Shown piece after piece: positions 1-6,551 of a stretch of DNA of 36,251 nt. The stretch comes from Minwuia thermotolerans. GTDB taxonomy: Bacteria; Pseudomonadota; Alphaproteobacteria; Minwuiales; Minwuiaceae. Each line of letters begins with the position of its first letter. The stretch's first letter is position 1. The translations under genes were made by a program, and so were the position numbers. The notes under the pieces are model-generated. The model was given only the letters and a program-made list of their open reading frames with translations, did not search any database and had not been told where the DNA came from. The stretch spans positions 1 to 36,251 of the forward strand of contig BQJF01000043.1 in assembly GCA_021604565.1 (NCBI GenBank). Direction: 5' to 3'.

Positions 1-253
1 GGAGACGGACATTTGCCGAAACCCTCCACCCCACCGACGTTGCCGCCGGACCTGATCCGGCAGCCCAGAAGTGCCGTGCAGACCCCGGACGCTGGACTCT
101 CGGGTCAAGCCCGAGAGCGACGTGGTTGATGGAGACGGACACTTGCCGAAACCCTCCACCCACACCGACGTCGCCGCCGGACTTGATCCGGCGGCCCAGC
201 GGTGCCGCACAGCCCCCGGAGGCTGGACTCTCGGGTCAAGCCCGAGAGCGACG
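1..253. repeat. Two tandem copies of a 130-bp intergenic repeat
   Basis: Positions 1-123 and 131-253 are imperfect direct copies with a 130-bp period; both start GGAGACGGACA and end with the same CCCGAGAGCGACG. Each copy holds a perfect hairpin with arms CTCTCGGG/CCCGAGAG and a 5-nt loop (97-117 and 228-248), and a smaller GCCGGA...TCCGGC dyad about 50 bp earlier. I see no credible coding frame in it. The short open frames here have no family resemblance and lie over the repeat. The array may continue to the left of the window. It fills the upstream region of the LuxR-type gene, so that promoter must lie in or just after it (254-352); no convincing -35/-10 pair was found. Confidence 0.85.
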
Positions 254-364
254 GAGAAGGGGTAGCGATCCCCGGCTCGCCCGCGAAACACTGACACCTG
301 ACCGTTCGGACAGGTACAGTTCTGCTTTCCGCTGCATCAGGATGGGGCTGACGGAGGGATGCGG

Positions 365-1123
365 ATGACGGAACAGGGACCGGATCTGGAGTTCGAGCGC
401 CAGATGGCCGACGCCATCTCGCTGGATGACCTGGGCGATGCGCTGGAATATCGCGTGCGGGCCATGGGCTACGCGGGCTTCGTCTATTACACCCACCGCC
501 GGATGCCTCTGGACGAGGTCGCGGCGGGGGAGGCCTTCGTGCTGTCCCGCGGCCCGGCGTTCCTGAAGGCGTTCGAGGCGATCTACTACAGCCGCCGCAT
601 GTTCCGCTTCGACCCGATGCTGCAACTGGTGTCGGAGCGGCATGCTCCCTTCACCACCCTGGCCGAACGGTCGCAGATGGCGCTGACCCGGCGGCAGCGC
701 TGGATCTGGGCGCTGGAGAAGCGGTTCGGCATCAAGTACGACCTGTTCATTCCGATGAACACGCCGCTCAGGACCCAGGCACTCTACCTGTTCATGCTGG
801 GCGATCCGGCGGGGGCGGCGGAAACCATCGCGGCAACCACCAACGAACTGCACCGGCTGGCGCTGCGCTTCACCGTCAGCATCGCCGACTATCTGGTGCT
901 GGGCGGGGAGAACGAGCTGGCGGACATGGTCTTCTCCCGCCGGGAGCAGGAATGCATGCTCTGGATGGCCAAGGGCCGCAGCAATGCGGAGATCGGCGAG
1001 ATCCTGGGCATCAGCGAGCGCACGGTGAAGTTCCACGTCGCCAACCTGATGAAGAAACTCAACGCCGCCAACCGCACCGAAGCCATCGCCATCGCCGCCC
1101 GCTCCGGCTGGCTGACGAACTGA
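365..1123 (+). CDS. LuxR-family transcriptional regulator with autoinducer-binding-like domain
   Basis: 252-aa DNA-binding regulator of LuxR architecture. Residues about 15-165 resemble the autoinducer-binding domain, and about 185-250 form the LuxR helix-turn-helix (FSRREQECMLWMAKGRSNAE, then ISERTVKFHVANLMKKL). Of the residues known to contact acyl-homoserine lactones in TraR, Tyr61 and Asp70-Pro71 are kept (Y74, D83-P84), but Trp57 is Phe70 and Trp85 is Thr98. The Gly-rich loop after the fifth strand is also atypical. No luxI-type synthase is in the window, so this looks like a LuxR solo with unknown ligand. GGAGGG at 353-358 touches the ATG at 359 but sits 6 nt before the ATG at 365, so I chose 365. 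It converges on infC across a repeat-filled gap. Confidence 0.88.
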   Translation: MTEQGPDLEFERQMADAISLDDLGDALEYRVRAMGYAGFVYYTHRRMPLDEVAAGEAFVLSRGPAFLKAFEAIYYSRRMFRFDPMLQLVSERHAPFTTLAERSQMALTRRQRWIWALEKRFGIKYDLFIPMNTPLRTQALYLFMLGDPAGAAETIAATTNELHRLALRFTVSIADYLVLGGENELADMVFSRREQECMLWMAKGRSNAEIGEILGISERTVKFHVANLMKKLNAANRTEAIAIAARSGWLTN

Positions 1124-1246
1124 GCCCGCAGGAACAGGCCAAGGGCCACCGCGCACGACGATGACCGCCGCTTGCCCCGCGTTCCGACCCGTGCTCTGCG
1201 GGCTGACATGAGCAGGTGGCCGTGCGGAGAACGCGGACTGGCACAT

Positions 1247-1438
1247 TTCCCCTTCCCCCTTGATGGGGGAAGGCCGGGATGGGGGTGAACGGCGTAGCCG
1301 ATGCGGCGCTGAAAGTCTGTGCAACAGCCTGCGGCTTCACCCCCCATCGACCGCTGCGCGGCCACTTCCCCCGCAAGGGGGGAAGAGGGGATCGCCGTGC
1401 TCTCGCACGCTTCTGATCCTCCCCCATCAGGGGGAGGA
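1247..1438. repeat. Composite palindromic intergenic element, copy 1
   Basis: The 352-bp gap between the LuxR-type gene and infC is largely repeat. About 1247-1390 matches 12041-12190: a TTCCCCCTTGATGGGGGAA hairpin, a GG-rich linker, a GGCGTAGCC-like dyad, and a core at 1339-1386 that is identical over 48 nt to 12140-12187. The core ends in the hairpin TTCCCCC-GCAA-GGGGGGAA. A separate perfect 9-bp hairpin (TCCTCCCCC/GGGGGAGGA, loop ATCA) lies at 1417-1438. It is close to the infC stop but has no T-run on either strand. I see nothing in 1124-1246. Confidence 0.8.
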
Positions 1439-1475
1439 CAGGAGTGGGGTGGTGGTTTCGGCAGGCCCGAGATGG

Positions 1476-2012
1476 TCAGCGGGGTGCGATCACCATGACC
1501 ATCTGGCGGCCTTCGGTCTTGGGGTGCTGTTCGACCTTGGCGGTTTCCTTCATCTCTTCCTGCACGCGGATCATCACGTCCAGGCCGAGATTCTGATGCG
1601 CCATCTCGCGGCCACGGAACCGCATGGTCACCTTGACCTTGTCGCCTTCATCAATGAATTCCACGACCTTCTTCATCTTGGTCTCGTAGTCGTGGTCATC
1701 GATGTTCGGGCGCATCTTGATTTCCTTCACCTCCTGCGTCTTCTGCTTCTTGCGGGCGGCGTTGGCTTTCTTCTGCGCTTCGTACTTGAACTTGCCGAGG
1801 TCCATCAGCTTGCAGACCGGCGGGCGCATGTTCGGGGAGACTTCGACAAGGTCCAGTCCGATGGTGCGCGCAGCCTTCAGCGCGTCGACCGTCGCGACGA
1901 CCCCGTGATTGTTCCCCTCGTGATCGATCAGGCGGATTTCCCGCACTTCGATACGTTCGTTGGCGCGCGGTCCGTCCCGGACGGGCGCGGCATTCATTGG
2001 CGGACGGGCTAT
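1476..2012 (-). CDS. infC: Translation initiation factor IF-3
   Basis: IF-3 binds the 30S subunit and checks start-codon and initiator-tRNA pairing. The sequence has the N-domain ([22 protein letters not shown]-like [16 protein letters not shown]), a Lys-rich linker ([13 protein letters not shown]) and the C-domain ([33 protein letters not shown]). The first ATG (1997) is 20 nt from the only Shine-Dalgarno. An in-frame ATA at 2012 lies 5 nt after AGGGGA and would give initiator [16 protein letters not shown], 178 aa; a TGA at 2027-2025 closes the frame just upstream. Non-AUG infC starts are known, so I favour ATA; the ATG form would be 173 aa. It follows thrS on the same strand by 89 nt. No rpmI or rplT follows. 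Confidence 0.95.
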   Translation of the reverse strand: MARPPMNAAPVRDGPRANERIEVREIRLIDHEGNNHGVVATVDALKAARTIGLDLVEVSPNMRPPVCKLMDLGKFKYEAQKKANAARKKQKTQEVKEIKMRPNIDDHDYETKMKKVVEFIDEGDKVKVTMRFRGREMAHQNLGLDVMIRVQEEMKETAKVEQHPKTEGRQMVMVIAPR

Positions 2013-2027
2013 GGGTTTCCCCTTTCA
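2010..2027 (-). promoter_or_regulatory. infC initiation region with AUA start codon
   Basis: Read on the minus strand, the order is TGA (stop, in frame), AAG GGG AAA CCC, then ATA. The Shine-Dalgarno AGGGGA ends 5 nt before ATA. Between the TGA and the ATG at 1997 the frame offers no ATG, GTG or TTG. IF-3 discriminates against non-AUG starts and in E. coli represses its own AUU-started mRNA. The same autoregulatory logic is inferred here, not shown. Confidence 0.65.
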
Positions 2028-2101
2028 GTCAGTGATCAACAGGTAACAGGTCTGGAGGTAGCGTCGGGCCGAAAGCAGCACGGACCGAGGCAACGCGGCA
2101 G

Positions 2102-4048
2102 TTATACCGTACTGCCGGGCATTACCGCCTCCTCCTTAAGGATAGCAAGCGCGTCTTCAAGGGCAAGAACTTGTTGCCGCTTGTCGCCAAGTCGGCGAAC
2201 GGACACGGTGCCCTGCTCCGCCTCGTTCTTGCCTACCACCAGCATGACCGGCACCTTGGCGAGACTGTGCTCCCGGACCTTGTAGTTGATCTTCTCGTTC
2301 CGCAGATCGCTTTCGACCCTGAGACCGGCCTGCTTCGCCGCCGCCACGACGTCCGCCGCATAGGCGTCTGCGTCCTGGGTGATGGTCGCCACCATGGCCT
2401 GCACCGGCGAGAGCCAGAGCGGGAACTTTCCGGCAAAATTCTCGATCAGGATACCGGCGAAACGCTCGAACGAGCCGAGGATGGCCCGGTGCAGCATCAC
2501 GGGGCGGTGGCGGTCGCCATCCTCCCCGATGTAGCTGGCGTCCAGCCGCTCCGGCAGCACGAAATCCACCTGCAGCGTGCCGCACTGCCAGTCGCGACCG
2601 ATGGCGTCCCGCAGCACGAACTCCAGCTTCGGGCCATAGAAGGCGCCTTCGCCGGGGTTCATCTCGTAGGGCAGGCCCACTTCCTCGATGGCCTCGCGCA
2701 GTGCCGCCTCCGCCTTGTCCCAGGTCTCGTCTGACCCGGCACGCACCGGCGGCCGGTCGGAGAACTTCACCCGCACGTCCTCGAAGCCGAAGTCGCGGTA
2801 GATCGTGGTCAGCAGGTCGCAGAAGATCGCGCTCTCGCTGTTGATCTGGTCCTCGGCGCAGAAGATGTGGGCGTCGTCCTGGGTAAAGTTGCGCACCCGC
2901 ATCAGGCCGTGCAGCGCCCCCGACGGCTCATAGCGGTGGCAGCAGCCGAATTCCGCCATGCGCATCGGCAGGTCGCGATAGCTCTTCAGCCCCTGGCGGA
3001 AGATCTGCACGTGGCCCGGGCAGTTCATGGGCTTCAGCGCATAGTTCCGCTCGTCCGCGTCGGAGGTGAACATGTGCTCGCGGAACTTCTCCCAATGGCC
3101 GGAAGCCTCCCAGAGTTTCCGGTCGACAAGCTGCGGCGTCTTCACTTCCCGGTATCCGGCCGCATCCAGCCGCTGGCGCATGTAGCGTTCCAGCGCCAGA
3201 TAGAAGGTCCAGCCCTTCGGGTGCCAGAAGGCCATGCCCGGCGCTTCCTCCTGCATGTGGAACAGCGACATCTCGCGTCCCAGGCGGCGGTGATCGCGCT
3301 TCTCCGCCTCCTCCAGCATGGTGAGGTAGGCCTTCAGTTCCTTGTCCGTGCGCCAGCAGGTGCCATAGACCCGCTGCAGCATCGGGTTGCGGGAATCGCC
3401 GCGCCAGTAGGCCCCGGCCAGCTTGGTCAGCTTGAAGGCATGACCCAGCCGCGCGGTGGAGGCCAGATGCGGGCCGATGCAGAGGTCCATCCAGTCGCCC
3501 TGGGCGTAGATGGAAATCGGCTCGTCCTCCGGCAGATCCTCGATGATCTCCGCCTTGTAGAGCTCGCCCATGTCGCGGAAGTGGCGAATGGCGTCATCGC
3601 GCGCCCAGACCGAGCGTTCGATGGGCAGGTCGCGGTCCACGATCTCGTGCATCCGCTGCTCCATCGCCTCGACATCCTCTGGCGTGAAAGGCTCGTCGCG
3701 GGCGAAATCGTAGTAGAAGCCGTTCTCGATCGACGGGCCGATGGTGACCTGGGTGTCGGGGAACAGTTCCTGCGCCGCCTGCGCCAGCACATGCGCCGCA
3801 TCGTGGCGCAGCAGGGGCAGCACCACGTCGTCGGGCGACTTCGCGGTCACGATCTCGATCTGCGCATCCTGTTCGATGGGCCGCTTCAGGTCACGCAGCT
3901 CGCCGTCGATCTTCACCGCCAGCGCGGCCTTGGCCAGTCCCGGACCGATGGCCGCCGCCACATCCAGACCGGTCGGCGTCCGCTCGAACGTCAGGGCATT
4001 GCCATCGGGCAAGGTGACGTTGATCGCGGCCTGGGCCTGGGTGGTCAT
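2102..4048 (-). CDS. thrS: Threonyl-tRNA synthetase
   Basis: 648-aa class II aminoacyl-tRNA synthetase that charges tRNA-Thr in the cytoplasm. Visible parts in order are the N-terminal TGS domain (about 1-70), the editing domain with the H82-xxx-H86 motif ([11 protein letters not shown]), the catalytic core with [10 protein letters not shown] (zinc Cys) and the class II motif region [23 protein letters not shown], and an anticodon-binding C-terminal domain ending in [11 protein letters not shown]. The length is normal for the family. The start is supported by AAGGAGAG 6-7 nt upstream. A promoter-like pair and a dyad lie within 75 nt upstream. infC follows on the same strand, the usual thrS-infC pairing. 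Confidence 0.98.
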   Translation of the reverse strand: MTTQAQAAINVTLPDGNALTFERTPTGLDVAAAIGPGLAKAALAVKIDGELRDLKRPIEQDAQIEIVTAKSPDDVVLPLLRHDAAHVLAQAAQELFPDTQVTIGPSIENGFYYDFARDEPFTPEDVEAMEQRMHEIVDRDLPIERSVWARDDAIRHFRDMGELYKAEIIEDLPEDEPISIYAQGDWMDLCIGPHLASTARLGHAFKLTKLAGAYWRGDSRNPMLQRVYGTCWRTDKELKAYLTMLEEAEKRDHRRLGREMSLFHMQEEAPGMAFWHPKGWTFYLALERYMRQRLDAAGYREVKTPQLVDRKLWEASGHWEKFREHMFTSDADERNYALKPMNCPGHVQIFRQGLKSYRDLPMRMAEFGCCHRYEPSGALHGLMRVRNFTQDDAHIFCAEDQINSESAIFCDLLTTIYRDFGFEDVRVKFSDRPPVRAGSDETWDKAEAALREAIEEVGLPYEMNPGEGAFYGPKLEFVLRDAIGRDWQCGTLQVDFVLPERLDASYIGEDGDRHRPVMLHRAILGSFERFAGILIENFAGKFPLWLSPVQAMVATITQDADAYAADVVAAAKQAGLRVESDLRNEKINYKVREHSLAKVPVMLVVGKNEAEQGTVSVRRLGDKRQQVLALEDALAILKEEAVMPGSTV

Positions 4049-4066
4049 CGGCTCTCTCCTTCGGTC

Positions 4067-4121
4067 AAAGAGCGGTTCAGAGTTACCTGCGCTCTTTTAG
4101 AGTGGAGCCGTGAAAGGTCAA
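4067..4121 (-). promoter_or_regulatory. Probable thrS promoter with overlapping dyad
   Basis: On the minus strand TTGACC (4121-4116), a 16-bp spacer and TAAAAG (4099-4094) form a good sigma-70-like pair, placing the mRNA start near 4087 and leaving a leader of about 40 nt. A perfect 8-bp inverted repeat, AAAGAGCG at 4067-4074 and CGCTCTTT at 4090-4097 with a 15-nt spacer, covers the -10 region and the expected start site. It could be an operator, or part of a leader structure if transcription starts further upstream. Confidence 0.5.
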
Positions 4122-4190
4122 GCGAACAGCGGGAAGACGCAGGTGAATTGCGCCAATCACTGCTGACCGACCACATCACGGCGCACCAAG

Positions 4191-4227
4191 AAAAAACCGG
4201 CCGCGACAGATGTCGCGACCGGCTTTT
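4191..4227 (-). terminator. Rho-independent terminator after the acetolactate synthase gene
   Basis: Read on the minus strand, the GCCGGTCGCGACA arm pairs with TGTCGCGGCCGG, including one G-U pair, and is followed by six T. It lies 55 bp beyond the stop codon at 4282. On the plus strand the same position is a C/A mismatch, so the element favours minus-strand transcription. Confidence 0.85.
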
Positions 4228-4281
4228 CGTTGCTGTCGTGCGGGGGGTGATGCCTCTGGCACCGCCCCGACACGGACCGGA

Positions 4282-5946
4282 TCAGATGACGGCGTCAATC
4301 TCGCCCAGACGCTTGGTCATCTTCACGTTCTCGGCGTAGTCGATCGGCAGTGCGATCAGCGCCGGGCCTTCCTGCTGGAAGGCTTCTTCCAAGGCAGGCT
4401 TGAGTTCCGCGGCGGAGCTCAGGTTGCGGCCCCAGATGCCGAAGCTCTCGGCCATCTTGGCGAAGTCCGGATTGGTGAACTTCAGCTCCGAATGCTTGCC
4501 TTCGAACTGGTTCTGCTGCTTCCACTTGATCAGGCCGTACTCGCTGTCGCACCAGACCATCCAGACCACATTCAGCTTCAGCCGGGCCGCGGTTTCGATG
4601 TCCTGCACGTTCATCATGAAGCCCGCGTCACCGTTGATCGCCAGCACGCGGCTGTTCGGCTTGGCGAACTTGGCGCCGATGGAGCCCGGCATGGCAAAGC
4701 CCATGGTGCAGAAACCGTTGGAGATCAGGCAGGTGTTCGGCGTATCGCACTGGTAGTAGCGGCTGATCCACATCTTGTGGGCGCCGACGTCCGACAGCAG
4801 GATGTCTTCCTCGCCCATGACCTCGCGCACATCCCAGAGAACCTTCTGCGGCTTCATCGGGAAGGCATCGGAGTCCTTCTCCATCGCGAAGTCGTCCAGG
4901 ATGCGCTGGCGCAGCGGCTGGACCTTGGCGATGTCGAACGGCGGCTTGGAAACGCCCCGGTCATCCAGTTCCTTGTTCACCTGCCAGAGCGCATCGGCGA
5001 TATCGCCCTGCACATCGACGGTGGCGTCATAGTCGGTGTCGACCTCGGCCGGCCAGAAGTCGATATGCACGATCTTCTTGCCCTTGGTCTTGTTCCAGTG
5101 GCTCGGGCTGTATTCGACCAGGTCATAGCCGACGGAAATGATCGTGTCGCAGGCGTCGATGGCGACGTTCGCGTGATCCTTGCCCTGCAGACCCATGGTG
5201 AACAGGCAGTATTCCGACGACCGCGGCACCGCGCCCTTGCCCATGAAGGTATTGATGACACCGATGCCGAGCTTCTCCGCCATGATGGCAAGCTGCGCCG
5301 CGGCACGCTTCCGGATGGCGCCGTTGCCGGCCAGGATCATCGGGTTCTTCGCCGCCAGGATGACGTCGACCGCTTCCTTGATCGCCTTGTGGTCGGCACC
5401 CGGACGACGGGTCCGCACCGGCTTCATCGGCTTGGCGGCGGCTTCCGGCACATCGTTCTTGGCCAGATCCTCCGGCAGTTCGATCAGCACCGCGCCCGGC
5501 TTCTCCTGCTCCGCGACCTTGAACGCCTTGCGCACGATCTCGGGGATCGCACCAGCGTTGGACACGGTCTGCGCCCACTTGGTGATCGGGCGGAACATGG
5601 CGATGGAGTCCATGTTCTGATGGCTTTCCTTGTGCAGGCGATAGGTGCCGGCCTGGCCGATGATGCCGACCAGCGGCGCACGGTCCATGTTGGCGTCGGC
5701 GATGCCGGTGACCAGGTTCGTAGCGCCCGGGCCCAGCGTGGCGAGGCAGACACCCGCCTTGCCCGTCAGGCGGCCATAGACGTCAGCCATGAAGGCCGCA
5801 GCCTGCTCATGCCGGCACAGGATGAAATCGATCTTGCTGTCGAGCAGCGAGATCATGGTGTCCGCGTTTTCCTCACCCGGCACACCGAAGATGCGCTCGA
5901 CACCCTCTTCCTCCAGGCAACGTACAAAAAGATCCGAAGCTTTCAT
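4282..5946 (-). CDS. AlsS-type acetolactate synthase (ThDP-dependent)
   Basis: 554-aa thiamine-diphosphate enzyme expected to condense two pyruvates to acetolactate and CO2. The N-terminal PYR domain carries the catalytic Glu in CRHEQAAAFMADVYGRLTGK. The central domain is about residues 190-330. The C-terminal PP domain has the metal site GDAGFMMNVQDIETAARLK. Counting 27 residues from the GDA Asp gives Asp in WCDSEYG, as in catabolic AlsS (WNDSTYD), rather than Asn as in anabolic IlvB. No ilvN regulatory subunit is adjacent, and no acetolactate decarboxylase is in the window. GGAGGG lies 8 nt before the ATG. It probably forms an operon with the DUF4169 gene 61 bp upstream and ends at a strong terminator. 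A different 2-oxoacid substrate is possible. Confidence 0.82.
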   Translation of the reverse strand: MKASDLFVRCLEEEGVERIFGVPGEENADTMISLLDSKIDFILCRHEQAAAFMADVYGRLTGKAGVCLATLGPGATNLVTGIADANMDRAPLVGIIGQAGTYRLHKESHQNMDSIAMFRPITKWAQTVSNAGAIPEIVRKAFKVAEQEKPGAVLIELPEDLAKNDVPEAAAKPMKPVRTRRPGADHKAIKEAVDVILAAKNPMILAGNGAIRKRAAAQLAIMAEKLGIGVINTFMGKGAVPRSSEYCLFTMGLQGKDHANVAIDACDTIISVGYDLVEYSPSHWNKTKGKKIVHIDFWPAEVDTDYDATVDVQGDIADALWQVNKELDDRGVSKPPFDIAKVQPLRQRILDDFAMEKDSDAFPMKPQKVLWDVREVMGEEDILLSDVGAHKMWISRYYQCDTPNTCLISNGFCTMGFAMPGSIGAKFAKPNSRVLAINGDAGFMMNVQDIETAARLKLNVVWMVWCDSEYGLIKWKQQNQFEGKHSELKFTNPDFAKMAESFGIWGRNLSSAAELKPALEEAFQQEGPALIALPIDYAENVKMTKRLGEIDAVI

Positions 5947-6007
5947 TGTTCAACCCTCCAATGCGGCATCCCGTACCGCGAAACCCCAAGACCCGGAACC
6001 GGAAAGG

Positions 6008-6208
6008 TCATCCCCCGTCCTGTTCCGTTTCCCCTTTCGCCAGCAGCTTGCCGTCCAGCAAGTCCCGACGCCTGTTGCTCTCGGTCTCCTGACGCCGCCG
6101 CTCGGCATCCGTTCGCCCGAAAAGTATCCTGTTCTCCGCAGCCTGCACGGCCTTCGCCCTGCGGTCACGGTTCTTCCTTGCGCGACGGAGATTGATCAGC
6201 TCTGCCAT
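6008..6208 (-). CDS. DUF4169 family small basic protein
   Basis: 66-aa, highly charged, Arg-rich protein beginning MAELINLRRARKNRDRRAKA and continuing AAENRILFGRTDAERRRQE. This matches the pattern I recognise as DUF4169 (NLRxARK..., then ENRxxFGRTKAE), small alphaproteobacterial proteins of unknown function. There is no signal peptide or membrane segment; it is probably helical and could bind nucleic acid because of its charge (inference). The frame is open for 44 more codons upstream, but family similarity starts at the ATG at 6208, which is preceded by GGGGGTGGAG. It precedes the acetolactate synthase gene on the same strand. Confidence 0.8.
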   Translation of the reverse strand: MAELINLRRARKNRDRRAKAVQAAENRILFGRTDAERRRQETESNRRRDLLDGKLLAKGETEQDGG

Positions 6209-6547
6209 GGCTCCACCCCCTGTGGCCGATCCGGCCCGGGTTCGGTGCAGATCCACCCGGCATCGGACCAGACCCGTGGTCCGGGCATCAATGCGTTGAA
6301 ACACACGTTCCGCGCAGTCTGAATGCCAACCCCCTGTCATCCGGCAAAAAGCTTAGCTGAAAGTCCCGTTGACGCAAGGTCTGCAACCGGCATGGTGTCG
6401 ATCATCACCATCAATGGCGCTGCGGGGACGTTAAGTCTCCGGTGCCGAGAGGAACAGGAACGGACAGGCTGAATGGCGTATGGAAACGACCCCGTGGTCG
6501 GTCACAGGGTGAAACAGGCATGAGGCACCGGTCATGAGACACCGGTC
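6209..6547. other. Divergent intergenic region between DUF4169 gene and asmA-like gene
   Basis: 339 bp with no gene I can support. It must hold divergent promoters. TTGACG at about 6370 resembles a -35 box, but no good -10 follows at 16-18 bp. The last 30 bp contain two copies of a 14-nt repeat (TGAGACACCGGTCA-like), each encoding a 5-codon ORF that overlaps the next start codon; see the separate entry. Confidence 0.5.
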
Positions 6548-6551
6548 ATGA
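6520..6551 (+). promoter_or_regulatory. Two chained 5-codon ORFs running into the asmA-like start
   Basis: The ATG at 6520 opens ATG-AGG-CAC-CGG-TCA-TGA, whose ATGA overlap opens a second ORF at 6534 (ATG-AGA-CAC-CGG-TCA-TGA). That one ends in an ATGA overlap with the asmA-like ATG at 6548. Both encode MRHRS. A weak Shine-Dalgarno (AGGGTGA or ACAGG) precedes only the first ATG; none precedes 6548. This fits translational coupling, but it could simply be a 14-nt tandem duplication. Confidence 0.4.

Noticed and set aside
236..1324. 362-codon minus-strand frame across the LuxR-type gene
   Set aside because: It runs through repeats and opposite a clear LuxR protein; its composition is typical of a shadow frame.
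1417..1438. Rho-independent terminator for infC
   Set aside because: The hairpin is perfect, but no T-run follows on the minus strand; I list it only as part of the repeat region.
2867..6195. Plus-strand open frames of 490 and 661 codons over thrS and the acetolactate synthase gene
   Set aside because: They are antisense shadows of strongly recognised genes, cross gene boundaries, promoter and terminator, and have no domain signals.
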